Shown: one piece after another, positions 1-7,387 of the stretch
Layout of the letters: each line of letters begins with the position of its first letter
How positions within the stretch are numbered: the first letter of the stretch is position 1
NCBI GenBank assembly: GCA_002382445.1
Contig: DGAQ01000074.1
Coordinates: forward strand, 1-17,163
DNA from: Porticoccaceae bacterium UBA4026
GTDB taxonomy: Bacteria; Pseudomonadota; Gammaproteobacteria; Pseudomonadales; Porticoccaceae
Direction of reading: 5' to 3'
DNA length: 17,163 bases
Translations under genes and position numbers: made by a program
Notes under the pieces: model-generated
Told to the model about the DNA's origin: nothing
Seen by the model: the letters and a program-made list of their open reading frames with translations, nothing else
Database searches by the model: none

Positions 1-3
1 AGT

Positions 4-825
4 ATGCGTAATCGTTTAGCCGGTCTATTCGGCGCTTATCTACTGTTGTTTTCTACCTCTGGTTGGACTGAGACAGTGCAGTCTGTGAGAGCGGTAGATC
101 AAACAAAGTGGTTCCATGAAACCCTGCTGCCTGACGGCAGTAGCTGGCATAACAATGAACAACAGCACTACACCAATCGCATAGAAAATGCTTATGTCAG
201 TAATGGCAGTTTAAAAATTAGAGCCCTAAAAGAAAATTTTAAAGATCAAGCTGTGGTTAAGCAATATACGTCGGCGCGACTAAATTCTAAGTTTGCATTC
301 ACCTATGGTCGTGTAGAAGTGCGAGCGAAGATGCCGACAGGAAAGGGAACATGGCCAGCGATTTGGATGTTGTCAAAAAATATTAGCGGCCGTGGAGCCT
401 ATTTCCAATCTTTAGGATTTGGCGAATTGTCCTGGCCTGACAGTGGTGAAATTGACATTATGGAGCATTGGGGCAACAACCAAAACTACGCTCAAAGTGC
501 CATTCACACCAGATCAAGCCATGGAGAGACCGTTAATCGAGGTGGGCAGTACGTGTCGACTGTATCGACTCAATTTCATGTTTACAGCTTAGATTGGACT
601 GCTGATGAATTAGTCTTTGAAGTTGATGGCGAACGCCATTACACCTACAAGCCAGAAACAAAAAATAATGACACCTGGCCCTTTGACAGCCCACAATATC
701 TGCTACTGAACTTTGCCATTGAAAATGATATTGACCCTGACTTTATAGAAGACACCCTTACTATCGATCATGTTCGTATCTACGATCAGGCGGGCACATT
801 AATCTTCTTTGATGAATTCGATTAA
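4..825 (+). CDS. Secreted GH16 family beta-glucanase (laminarinase-like)
   Basis: Glycoside hydrolase family 16 enzyme of 273 residues, most likely cleaving internal beta-1,3 (or mixed beta-1,3/1,4) linkages of laminarin-type glucans outside the cytoplasm. The N-terminus (MRNRLAGLFGAYLLLFSTSG) is a signal peptide: two Arg, a hydrophobic core, likely cleavage near residue 22. The family signature ExDxxE is present as E149-I-D151-I-M-E154 (nucleophile, helper Asp, acid/base), preceded by the typical YGRVEVRAKMP and GTWPAIWML segments near residues 100-123. There is no carbohydrate-binding module or C-terminal anchor, so it is a single-domain enzyme. Only three bases precede the ATG, so its ribosome binding site cannot be checked; the signal peptide directly after the Met supports this start. 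The TAA overlaps the stop of pyrF on the other strand. Exact substrate is inference: GH16 also includes agarases and carrageenases. Confidence 0.88.
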   Translation: MRNRLAGLFGAYLLLFSTSGWTETVQSVRAVDQTKWFHETLLPDGSSWHNNEQQHYTNRIENAYVSNGSLKIRALKENFKDQAVVKQYTSARLNSKFAFTYGRVEVRAKMPTGKGTWPAIWMLSKNISGRGAYFQSLGFGELSWPDSGEIDIMEHWGNNQNYAQSAIHTRSSHGETVNRGGQYVSTVSTQFHVYSLDWTADELVFEVDGERHYTYKPETKNNDTWPFDSPQYLLLNFAIENDIDPDFIEDTLTIDHVRIYDQAGTLIFFDEFD

Positions 826-1517
826 ATCGACTGATTAATGTCTAACAATGTCTTTAAGGGTTCAATCGACTGGGTAATCGGTCGCCCAATAACCAGATAA
901 TCACTACCCATAGCCACCGCATCTGCTGGGGTCACAATTCGCCGCTGGTCATCTGCGGCGTTGCCATCTAAACGAATACCGGGTGTCACTAATCGAAAAT
1001 CTTGTCCTAGCGCCGCTTTTAAACGTGGCGCTTCTTGGGCGGAACAGACCACACCATCCAGGCCAGAGTCTTTAGCCAGCTGGGCCAGATGCAGAACCTG
1101 ATCGCTGGCGCTGCGCTGGATGCCAATCTCTGCAAGATCTGTATCGTCCATGCTGGTCAACACAGTAACCCCTATCAGTAGCATGTTACTGCCTTTTTCC
1201 TCCAACACCTGCTTGGCGGCACGCATCATACGACTGCCGCCTGAGGTGTGAACGTTTGCCATCCATACGCCCAAATCGGCAGCAGCACCGACGGCTTTAG
1301 CCACCGTATTGGGAATATCATGAAATTTTAGATCCAAAAATACATCAAAACCGCGGCTAACTAAGCGTTGAACGACCGCTGGCCCTGCAATAGTGAACAG
1401 CTCTTTACCCACTTTTAAACGACATTGAGTTGGATCCAATTTTTCAACAAGGACCAAGGCGTCATGCTGATTATCGTAATCTAACGCCACTATTACTTTT
1501 GACGAATCAGAGGTCAT
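822..1517 (-). CDS. pyrF: Orotidine 5'-phosphate decarboxylase
   Basis: Cytoplasmic enzyme that decarboxylates OMP to UMP, the last step of de novo pyrimidine synthesis. The 231 residues match the normal bacterial length. Visible motifs: ALDYDN at 11-16 (start of the first beta strand), K35, the catalytic charge network D62-x-K64-x-x-D67 inside FLDLKFHDIPNT, VTPGIR near residue 180 and the phosphate-binding GRPITQS near the C-terminus. The ATG overlaps the TGA of upstream lapA (ATGA) and has only a weak, distant AAGGG upstream, so translation is probably coupled to lapA. Its stop overlaps that of the GH16 gene coming from the other direction by 4 nt, leaving no room for a terminator between them. 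Confidence 0.96.
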   Translation of the reverse strand: MTSDSSKVIVALDYDNQHDALVLVEKLDPTQCRLKVGKELFTIAGPAVVQRLVSRGFDVFLDLKFHDIPNTVAKAVGAAADLGVWMANVHTSGGSRMMRAAKQVLEEKGSNMLLIGVTVLTSMDDTDLAEIGIQRSASDQVLHLAQLAKDSGLDGVVCSAQEAPRLKAALGQDFRLVTPGIRLDGNAADDQRRIVTPADAVAMGSDYLVIGRPITQSIEPLKTLLDINQSI

Positions 1518-1774
1518 TTCTTGGTAAACCCTTCTTTAGTGGCACTGGCTAATTTACGGCGATAGGAAAGCACCATCACCGAGCTTGCTACCATTCCCAA
1601 CAATGCACCCACGGCAAAGAAAACAAGCAACCAAACACCAGCGCTTACAGTGGGGCCATCAATGAAAATAAAGCTTACACCCAATGATTGACTGTTTTCC
1701 AAGGCAAAGAACGCACCAATCACTACAACAGTAAGAATCAAAAGAAATTTGATAAACAACCAAATAGCGCGCAC
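1514..1774 (-). CDS. lapA: LapA-type inner-membrane protein (DUF1049)
   Basis: Small inner-membrane protein of 86 residues with two transmembrane helices (about residues 4-24 and 45-69), a short periplasmic loop containing ENSQ, and a basic C-terminal tail (SYRRKLASATKEG). This is the LapA/YciS pattern; in E. coli LapA works with LapB in control of LPS assembly and LpxC turnover. The start is GTG at 1774, with GAGG seven bases upstream (1783-1786 on the plus strand). The last four bases overlap the pyrF start. In E. coli the order is lapA-lapB-pyrF; here the TPR protein LapB is absent between them. A TATAAT-like box lies upstream on the minus strand at 1793-1798, without a convincing -35. Confidence 0.82.
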   Translation of the reverse strand: MRAIWLFIKFLLILTVVVIGAFFALENSQSLGVSFIFIDGPTVSAGVWLLVFFAVGALLGMVASSVMVLSYRRKLASATKEGFTKK

Positions 1775-1826
1775 CTTAAAACCTCAGTCAACATTATAAT
1801 GAGCATTATTGTAACCTTTGGCTATC

Positions 1827-1861
1827 TAGTCCACAAAAATTCAGTAAAAAAATTTGGACTA
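1827..1861. repeat. 7-bp inverted repeat in the lapA/SIMPL divergent gap
   Basis: Perfect arms TAGTCCA (1827-1833) and TGGACTA (1855-1861) are separated by 21 A-rich bases. It lies between the divergent lapA and SIMPL genes, immediately upstream of the extended -10 proposed for the latter, so it could be a regulator site. Function is unknown and chance is possible in AT-rich DNA. Confidence 0.35.
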
Positions 1862-1869
1862 ACAAAGAA

Positions 1870-1878
1870 TGCTAAGAT
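1870..1878 (+). promoter_or_regulatory. Possible extended -10 promoter for the SIMPL gene
   Basis: TGCTAAGAT is an extended -10 (TGn plus TAAGAT, 4 of 6 to consensus) about 42 bases before the chosen start codon at 1920. No good -35 is present at 17 bp; TTGGAC at 1854-1859 is only 13 bp away. Confidence 0.33.
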
Positions 1879-1919
1879 TTAGGTCACTACAACTTCAATA
1901 TTAGATGGATTTAGACCTT

Positions 1920-2636
1920 ATGAAAAAATTAGTATTGGTCATGTTTATTGCCCTATTGAGTGTTTTGTCGTTGTCCAGCAACGCGCAGATAACCGAGCGC
2001 ACGATCATCACGTTCGGGGAAGGGAAAGTATCGGTAGCACCCGATATGGCCGAGCTTAATATGCAATTACAAACAATCAATAAAGATGGCAATAAAGCCA
2101 AAACAGATCTCGATGCACAGTTTAATCGCTTATTGGCGGCTCTAGTGCCGATAGGAATCACCTCAACCGAACTAATCGCCTCCACACTGCAATTAAATCC
2201 TCAGTATGAGTATCAAAATCAAAGGCGTCAGTTTGTAGGTTATCGCGCTTCGCGAAACGTGGCAGTGAATCTGAGTAGACTGGACCAATTGAACCTAGTT
2301 ATGGAGACCGCTTTAGCCGCTGGGGTTGATCAACTGGGGCGGGTAAACTTCAAGATTGCCGATGAATCGCAGTACAAAAAGCAGGCCCAGCAGCAAGCAA
2401 TTGATCAATCAAAACGTCTCGCCAAACAGCTTGCTGAATCCTACGATGCAACCTTGGGCCCTATCGTTCAAATCACCTACCAGGGTTCAGATATTCAGTA
2501 CCCAAGGCCAATGACCCAACTAAGACAACATTCAGACCCATCAATGCGGGGAGACACAGAACCTGGACTCTATCTGCATGACAATATTACCTTTACAGAT
2601 CGAATTAGTGTTATTTTTGAATTAATAATCGAGTAA
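1920..2636 (+). CDS. Exported SIMPL domain (DUF541/YggE-like) protein
   Basis: Protein of 238 residues from the chosen start, near the length of E. coli YggE. The N-terminus from ATG 1920 (MKKLVLVMFIALLSVLSLSS then NAQ) is a clean signal peptide, so the product is periplasmic or outer-membrane associated. An in-frame ATG at 1905 would add five acidic residues (MDLDL) before it, has no ribosome binding site and spoils the signal peptide, so 1920 is preferred. The SIMPL domain follows: ITFGEGKVSVAPDMAELN is the hallmark first strand, then TSTLQLNPQYEY, GYRASRNVAVNL and a helix-rich centre. The family's biochemical role is poorly defined; YggE has been linked to oxidative-stress tolerance. The stop codon lies within a triple 11-bp tandem repeat. 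The gene is monocistronic and convergent with rpmE. Confidence 0.82.
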   Translation: MKKLVLVMFIALLSVLSLSSNAQITERTIITFGEGKVSVAPDMAELNMQLQTINKDGNKAKTDLDAQFNRLLAALVPIGITSTELIASTLQLNPQYEYQNQRRQFVGYRASRNVAVNLSRLDQLNLVMETALAAGVDQLGRVNFKIADESQYKKQAQQQAIDQSKRLAKQLAESYDATLGPIVQITYQGSDIQYPRPMTQLRQHSDPSMRGDTEPGLYLHDNITFTDRISVIFELIIE

Positions 2637-2655
2637 TAATCGAGTAATAATCGAG
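2623..2655 (+). repeat. Three tandem 11-bp repeats (TAATAATCGAG)
   Basis: Three perfect head-to-tail copies of TAATAATCGAG at 2623-2633, 2634-2644 and 2645-2655. The first copy encodes the last residues of the SIMPL protein and the second supplies its stop codon. Each copy contains the doubled stop TAATAA. The repeat abuts the A-tract of the rpmE terminator. Confidence 0.95.
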
Positions 2656-2657
2656 AC

Positions 2658-2690
2658 AAAAAAATACGGCGATAGACCTTGTCTACGCCG
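2658..2690 (-). terminator. Rho-independent terminator of rpmE
   Basis: Arms CGGCG-A-TAGAC (2667-2677) and GTCTACGCCG (2681-2690) form a 10-bp stem with one bulged A and a CTT loop. Read on the minus strand it is followed by seven T (A-tract 2658-2664), a textbook intrinsic terminator 35 bases after the rpmE stop. On the plus strand it is followed only by CATATTTT, so it may stop SIMPL transcription less efficiently. Confidence 0.88.
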
Positions 2691-2725
2691 CATATTTTGA
2701 ACGGGTCATGCTTTCTAATGAGCGA

Positions 2726-2941
2726 TTAAGCGCCTTTTTTGGCCGCACCAAAACGCTTGTTGAAGCGATCGATTCGACCACCAGCATCAGCAACTTTTTG
2801 CTTGCCCGTGTAAAACGGATGGCAAGAACCGCAAACGTCTAAATGGATCGAATTGGCACGTGTTGAACCAACTTTTATAATGTTTCCACAACTGCAAGTT
2901 GCAACCAATTCGTTATAGGTTGGGTGAATCTCAGTTTTCAT
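2726..2941 (-). CDS. rpmE: 50S ribosomal protein L31 (bL31, zinc-binding type)
   Basis: Ribosomal protein of 71 residues in the large subunit, part of an inter-subunit bridge. The chosen start at 2941 gives the canonical MKTEIHPTY N-terminus and has GGAG six bases upstream. The open frame continues upstream to an ATG at 3034, but those 31 codons match nothing in L31 and that ATG has no Shine-Dalgarno sequence, so they are read as mRNA leader. Cysteines C16, C18, C37 and C40 (CSCG and CGSC) make this the zinc-containing form rather than the Cys-free paralogue. The HPFYTGKQK segment and basic C-terminus are typical. It has its own promoter and terminator, and is divergent from priA as in E. coli and many relatives. 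Confidence 0.95.
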   Translation of the reverse strand: MKTEIHPTYNELVATCSCGNIIKVGSTRANSIHLDVCGSCHPFYTGKQKVADAGGRIDRFNKRFGAAKKGA

Positions 2942-3049
2942 CTTATACTCCAAGTTACGAACCGCCACCCCATCTTTAAACTGGTAAAATACTGCTTTGC
3001 CACAAACCAGTTCTTGTAAGGCACGGTAGGCCATTTCTAAAGAGCGCGG

Positions 3050-3077
3050 ATTCTAGCAGAAACCACGGTAGTTACAA
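3050..3077 (-). promoter_or_regulatory. Sigma-70 promoter of rpmE
   Basis: On the minus strand: -35 TTGTAA (3072-3077), a 16-bp spacer ending in TGC, and -10 TAGAAT (3050-3055), i.e. an extended -10. The predicted transcript starts near 3043 and gives rpmE a leader of about 100 nt. E. coli rpmE is known to be autogenously controlled, so a structured leader would be expected. Confidence 0.68.
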
Positions 3078-3096
3078 AAGGAATTCTCAATTTTTT

Positions 3097-5316
3097 ATGT
3101 CTGATTTAGCGCCCTTAGTTGTCCGCATTGCGGTGCCCTCTCCACTACGCCGTATATTTGACTATCTGGTACCTGAAAATGTGCTCAATGATAACCCAGA
3201 AAAAAAGGCTGATATTGGCTGTAGAGCGCTTGTCACCTTTGGTCGACGCAAGGTCACGGGTCTGATCGTCGGCACCGGGACAACGAGCGACTTCGATATT
3301 AATAAGCTCAAAGCTGTCGAGCAATTGCTTGATCCCGCACCGCTACTACCAGAATCATTGTTTACCTTATTTATCTGGGCGGCTAACTATTATCAACACC
3401 CGATTGGCGATGCATTGTTCAGTACGCTACCTATTTTACTGCGCAAAGGCGACCCCCTTCCCGACTCCTCCCAGCGCTATTGGCAGCTCACCACTAAAGG
3501 CAAAGGATTAGGGCCTAGCTCTTTAAAAACAGCACCCAGCCAGCAAGCATTGATCGAGCAATTACAGACTCGTGGGAAAGTCAAGGATGCCACTCTTGTC
3601 GCCACCTATTCAAGGGCAATATTATCCTCACTTGAAAGCAAAGAACTCATAGAAGCGCTCATGGTAAAAATATCGCCTGATTGCCAGGATAATATTCTCA
3701 AGGAAGAGGCTCTCACGCTGGATAGCTGCCAAAAAAAAGCCATCGACAGTATTGATGACCATGGTTTTAATGCCTATTTACTGGATGGCGTCACCGGCAG
3801 TGGTAAAACAGAAATCTATCTACAGGTTATTGAAAAAACCTTGCGCTATGGCCGTCAGGCACTGGTTTTGATTCCTGAGATTAGTTTAACGCCGCAAACA
3901 GAAAAAAGATTTCGTGATCGATTTCATGTGCCTCTGGTTACCCTCCATTCTGGATTAACCGACAAACAACGCCTCACAGCTTGGATGAGTGCCAGATCGG
4001 GAGAGGCGAAAATTATTCTGGGCACTCGCTCTGCGATATTCACACCCCTGCCCAACCCCGGCGTGCTTATTCTTGATGAAGAGCATGACCAATCCTATAA
4101 ACAACAAGAAGGCTTTCGCTACTCAGCTCGGGATCTTGGTGTAATAAGGGCTCGGCAAGAGAATATACCGATTATTCTGGGTTCGGCAACGCCCTCAATT
4201 GAATCTCTTAATAACTGTGAAAAGGGTCGCTATAAGCATCTCTTTCTAAAGCATCGGGCAGCTAATGCGATACAGCCAGAATGGACCCTAATCGATCTAA
4301 AAGCCGAACAAACTGAGGCCGGGGTTTCCTCCTCGACCCTATTGGCGATCAAACAAACTATCGCCAATGGCCATCAAGTTTTAGTATTTCTTAACCGGCG
4401 CGGCTTTGCTCCCGCACTGCTATGTCATCAATGTGGTTGGTCTGCCGATTGTCACCAGTGTGATTCGCGACTCACAGTACATCGCGCACGCGGCCGTCTT
4501 ATCTGCCATCACTGCGATTACCAACAGCGTATTCCTCACCTATGTCCAACCTGTAAGGGCCAGCAACTCATTGCTGCAGGGGAAGGTACTGAGCGCAGTG
4601 AAGCCTATTTACAACAGTGTTTCCCCACCACTAAGGTGTTGCGAGTCGACCGTGATAGCACCCGAAAAAAGGGCGCTATGAAAGAGGTTTTTGACATTGT
4701 TGATAGTGGCGACCCCTGCATACTCATTGGCACTCAAATGCTATCCAAGGGCCATCATTTTGCTAATGTTACTTTGGTCGCAGTGTTAGACGCCGACAGT
4801 GGTCTATTTAGCCCAGACTTTCGTGGCCACGAAAAAATGGGACAGCTACTAACCCAGGTGGCTGGACGCAGTGGCAGAGGAAAGATACCGGGTCGAGTGC
4901 TCATTCAAACTCATCAGCCAGAACATCCCCTTTTGGAAATGCTCATCGAAAAAGGCTATAGCTATTTTGCCGCACAGCTTTTGTCTGAGCGCGAACTGAG
5001 CCAATTACCGCCATTTCGTTATATGTCACTCATCAGGGCAGAATCTAATCTCCCCAATGAGGCAGAAATATTTTTGCGAACCGCTAGGCAGATTGCCGAA
5101 AGTATTAGCCCGCCAACGCCGCTACTAGGCTACCTAGGCCCCCTGCCAGCGATGCTTGAGAAACGCGCCGGAAGATTTCGTTTTGTCTTACAAATTGAGG
5201 CTGAAAAAAGATCGATACTGCAGGCTTTACTGTCATCTCTTGCATTGCAGTTGGAAGGTCATAAAGTAGCGCGGCGAGTGCGTTGGTCTATCGATGTGGA
5301 CCCTCAAGAACTATAA
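3097..5316 (+). CDS. priA: Primosomal protein N' (replication restart helicase PriA)
   Basis: Superfamily 2 3'-to-5' DNA helicase that recognises stalled or repaired forks and starts reloading of DnaB. At 739 residues it is of normal length. Domains in order: N-terminal DNA-binding domain (FDYLVPE, PLLPESLFTLFIWAANYY), helicase lobe 1 with Walker A GVTGSGKT at 231-238 and Walker B DEEH at 327-330, then a zinc-binding insertion of paired Cys motifs (CHQC, CHQC, CHHC, CPTC, about residues 446-490). Lobe 2 follows with GTQMLSKGHHF and the arginine-finger motif VAGRSGRG, then the C-terminal domain with ELSQLPPFRY. Start ATG 3097 fits the family N-terminus; the AAAAGGA upstream is 14 bases away, an unusually long spacing. 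It is divergent from rpmE. Confidence 0.97.
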   Translation: MSDLAPLVVRIAVPSPLRRIFDYLVPENVLNDNPEKKADIGCRALVTFGRRKVTGLIVGTGTTSDFDINKLKAVEQLLDPAPLLPESLFTLFIWAANYYQHPIGDALFSTLPILLRKGDPLPDSSQRYWQLTTKGKGLGPSSLKTAPSQQALIEQLQTRGKVKDATLVATYSRAILSSLESKELIEALMVKISPDCQDNILKEEALTLDSCQKKAIDSIDDHGFNAYLLDGVTGSGKTEIYLQVIEKTLRYGRQALVLIPEISLTPQTEKRFRDRFHVPLVTLHSGLTDKQRLTAWMSARSGEAKIILGTRSAIFTPLPNPGVLILDEEHDQSYKQQEGFRYSARDLGVIRARQENIPIILGSATPSIESLNNCEKGRYKHLFLKHRAANAIQPEWTLIDLKAEQTEAGVSSSTLLAIKQTIANGHQVLVFLNRRGFAPALLCHQCGWSADCHQCDSRLTVHRARGRLICHHCDYQQRIPHLCPTCKGQQLIAAGEGTERSEAYLQQCFPTTKVLRVDRDSTRKKGAMKEVFDIVDSGDPCILIGTQMLSKGHHFANVTLVAVLDADSGLFSPDFRGHEKMGQLLTQVAGRSGRGKIPGRVLIQTHQPEHPLLEMLIEKGYSYFAAQLLSERELSQLPPFRYMSLIRAESNLPNEAEIFLRTARQIAESISPPTPLLGYLGPLPAMLEKRAGRFRFVLQIEAEKRSILQALLSSLALQLEGHKVARRVRWSIDVDPQEL

Positions 5317-5353
5317 AGCTTATTGCAATGATTAAACCAACCGGTATTTATCT

Positions 5354-5383
5354 TTGCCAATAACCTAACAATTCACCTACAAT
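5354..5383 (+). promoter_or_regulatory. Sigma-70 promoter of the SPOR-domain gene
   Basis: TTGCCA (5354-5359; 5 of 6 to consensus), an 18-bp spacer and TACAAT (5378-5383; 5 of 6). Transcription would start near 5390, about 20 bases before the ATG at 5411, so the SPOR gene can be transcribed independently of priA. No Shine-Dalgarno sequence is visible in that short leader. Confidence 0.6.
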
Positions 5384-5410
5384 TGTGATTCTCAAAAAAG
5401 TATCTACTTT

Positions 5411-5944
5411 ATGGCGCAAAATTCTTCAAAAAATGGCTCGAATCGTTATACGAGGCAACAGGCACCCTCAGAAAAGTCCTCTCGCCCTGCATTTTTGTCA
5501 GGACTGGTGATTGGCGCTTTGATTATGTATTTTTTCCCTCTTATTAATGAATTAACTCGCAGCGACACCGCAGCAGCGGTTACAGATATTGTCGGTAAAG
5601 CCGACCTCAAAGAGCTTAAATTTGACTTTTATACCTTGCTAAAAGAGACAGAAATATTAGTGCCTGACGACCAAGACTCGGGTGATACCCAAGAACCGGC
5701 ACAAAACGCTGTCTATGTACTGCAGGCTGGATCATTTAAAAATGCCCGAGATGCTGAAAATCTCAAAGTTCAGTTACTGCTAATGAATCTCTCAGCCGAA
5801 AGCGAAAGCGTCAAAGCCAAAAATGGCGACATCTGGCATCGAGTATTAGTAGGCCCGTTCAGCGACACATCAAAAATGGCATCGGCCAGAGCCAAGCTCG
5901 CTGAAAAAAATATTGAAAGTTTAAAACTAAAACGTAAGCAGTAG
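5411..5944 (+). CDS. SPOR domain membrane protein (FtsN-like)
   Basis: Bitopic inner-membrane protein of 177 residues. A basic cytoplasmic N-terminus (about residues 1-27, rich in Ser, Arg and Lys) precedes one transmembrane helix at about 28-45 (FLSGLVIGALIMYFFPL), a periplasmic linker with an acidic patch (VPDDQDSGDTQEP), and a C-terminal SPOR domain from about residue 100 (VYVLQAGSF, then DIWHRVLVGPF). SPOR domains bind denuded peptidoglycan at the septum. The topology and position directly after priA, where many gammaproteobacteria carry ftsN, suggest the division protein FtsN. It is shorter than E. coli FtsN (319 residues) and the essential periplasmic segment cannot be identified, so the symbol is withheld. 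The gene is convergent with the downstream synthetase gene; no strong terminator was found in the 56-base gap. Confidence 0.8.
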   Translation: MAQNSSKNGSNRYTRQQAPSEKSSRPAFLSGLVIGALIMYFFPLINELTRSDTAAAVTDIVGKADLKELKFDFYTLLKETEILVPDDQDSGDTQEPAQNAVYVLQAGSFKNARDAENLKVQLLLMNLSAESESVKAKNGDIWHRVLVGPFSDTSKMASARAKLAEKNIESLKLKRKQ

Positions 5945-6000
5945 TCTTACTTATAGCTTTGTCGCTATTCAGCTAAATAGGCAGTAATCTGGTTTTTTAC

Positions 6001-7356
6001 CTACAAAAAAGCATCGTACTCTAGCGCCGTTACACGAGTATCAAACTCATATTTTTCGTTACGTTTGCACAGGGTAAAGTTTCTCTGTAACTCAGCACCT
6101 AAGTATTCACCAATAAAGCTTGATTCCTCAAATACATCGATCGCGTCATTCCAAAAATGAGGCAACGTGGGCTTTACATCACATGCGTCACCAACAACGG
6201 GTTCTGGGGCAGACAGTTTTCTTTCAATACCAGACAGGGCGCCAGCCAAAATAGCCGCCACTACCAAGTAAGGGTTGGCATCTGCGCCTGCCACTCGGTG
6301 TTCAATCCGCATAGCACGATAATCACCTCCGGGTATTCGTATGGCTGTGGTGCGATTTTCATAACCCCAGTTTGCAGACAAGGGCGCAAAACAGCCCGGC
6401 GTCATACGCCTGAAAGAATTAATATTAGGCGCCAAGATAGCCATGCTATCGGCCATAGTATCGACGCAGCCCGCTACCGCTTGGAGCAATAAATCAGAGC
6501 CCTCTTCGGTGCCATTATCAAATACATTATTGCCCTGCTCATCCAGTAAACTAAAGTGGATATGCATACCATTACCGACTTCTCGAGCAAAGGGTTTGGC
6601 CATAAATGAGGCAATCTTGTCATGCTGTCGAGCTACGCTTCGGATCGCGCGCTTAAGCATACTACCCTGATCGCAGGCCCTCATCGCACTGTCTTGGTGA
6701 CAAAGATTAATCTCAAATTGAGATGGACCAAATTCTGTGATTAGCGTGTCTATCGGCAGATTTTGTAATTTCGCGGCATCTGTAATGGCATCCATCAAGG
6801 GCGCAGTATCTCGCATGGTATCAAGGCCATAGGTTTGGCCGCCCAATGCTGGACTGCCGTCTAAAGCGCGCTGCGTATGCTGAGGTTGGCCAAACTGATC
6901 TCGATCCAATGTTAATAAATGAAATTCTATCTCACTAGCAACAACAGGCGTTAACCCGAGCGCTGCGTATCGATCAAGTACGCTCTGTAACACTGACCGG
7001 CAATCGCCACCAAAGGGCCCGTCACCCGCTTCATTGCCCATTGAGACAATTATCTGTGCAGTAGGTTTATCTGCCCAAGGCACTCTGGCCAAGGTTTCAG
7101 GATGAGCCTTACAAATTCCATCAGTATCGCCAGTTTCTTGACCTAATTCGTCTTGGTCACGACCCCAGCAATCTAATGAACACACACTGAGCGGCATTTT
7201 AAAACCACCATCAAATACCTTGGCAATTTGAGACCTAGGAAGCCACTTGCCGCGCTGATTACCGTTAAGATCGTGCAAAATAATTTCAAAAATTTCAATG
7301 TCTGGGTTGTCTTGTAAAAACTGATCAAGTTTTGTGTCACTCACCATAATTTCCAT
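6001..7356 (-). CDS. puuA: Glutamine synthetase family, gamma-glutamylpolyamine synthetase (PuuA-like)
   Basis: Cytoplasmic ATP-dependent ligase of the glutamine-synthetase fold, 451 residues. The PuuA/PauA branch joins glutamate to an amino group of putrescine or a related polyamine. Visible motifs: an N-terminal beta-grasp segment (EIILHDLNGNQRGKWLPR), SEIEFHLL near residue 140, GNGMHIHFSL with H265 and H267, NSFRRMTPG, NWGYENRTTAIRIP with E333 and R335, and RVAGADANPY. The conserved Tyr-adenylylation loop of housekeeping GlnA is not seen, and the length and a puuD-type gene nearby favour the polyamine branch over true glutamine synthetase. The first ATG has no ribosome binding site; the in-frame ATG at 7347 with GGA four bases before it is an alternative start. 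It is divergent from the amidohydrolase gene. Amine specificity (putrescine, cadaverine or other) cannot be read from the sequence. Confidence 0.8.
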   Translation of the reverse strand: MEIMVSDTKLDQFLQDNPDIEIFEIILHDLNGNQRGKWLPRSQIAKVFDGGFKMPLSVCSLDCWGRDQDELGQETGDTDGICKAHPETLARVPWADKPTAQIIVSMGNEAGDGPFGGDCRSVLQSVLDRYAALGLTPVVASEIEFHLLTLDRDQFGQPQHTQRALDGSPALGGQTYGLDTMRDTAPLMDAITDAAKLQNLPIDTLITEFGPSQFEINLCHQDSAMRACDQGSMLKRAIRSVARQHDKIASFMAKPFAREVGNGMHIHFSLLDEQGNNVFDNGTEEGSDLLLQAVAGCVDTMADSMAILAPNINSFRRMTPGCFAPLSANWGYENRTTAIRIPGGDYRAMRIEHRVAGADANPYLVVAAILAGALSGIERKLSAPEPVVGDACDVKPTLPHFWNDAIDVFEESSFIGEYLGAELQRNFTLCKRNEKYEFDTRVTALEYDAFL

Positions 7357-7387
7357 GCTGTGTATGAATTGGTACGCAGATTACCCT

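Noticed and set aside
1688..1882. Plus-strand ORF of 64 codons
   Set aside because: Antisense to the start of lapA and across the AT-rich gap; no ribosome binding site or recognisable protein features.
1901..2185. Minus-strand ORF of 94 codons
   Set aside because: Shadow of the SIMPL gene, whose signal peptide and domain motifs are clear on the plus strand.
2852..2870. TGGCAC reminiscent of a sigma-54 -24 element
   Set aside because: Lies inside rpmE coding sequence and lacks the TTGC -12 element at the required spacing.
2942..3034. N-terminal extension of L31 starting at ATG 3034
   Set aside because: No Shine-Dalgarno sequence at 3034, no resemblance of the 31 residues to L31, and an excellent GGAG at the canonical start 2941. 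Kept only as an observation about the leader.
5945..6000. Terminator between the SPOR gene and the puuA-type gene
   Set aside because: Only a 3-bp GGT/ACC stem around T5 and scattered TAGC/GCTA complementarity; not enough for a call.
6157..6670. Two plus-strand ORFs opposite the puuA-type gene
   Set aside because: Antisense to well-conserved glutamine-synthetase motifs; products look random.
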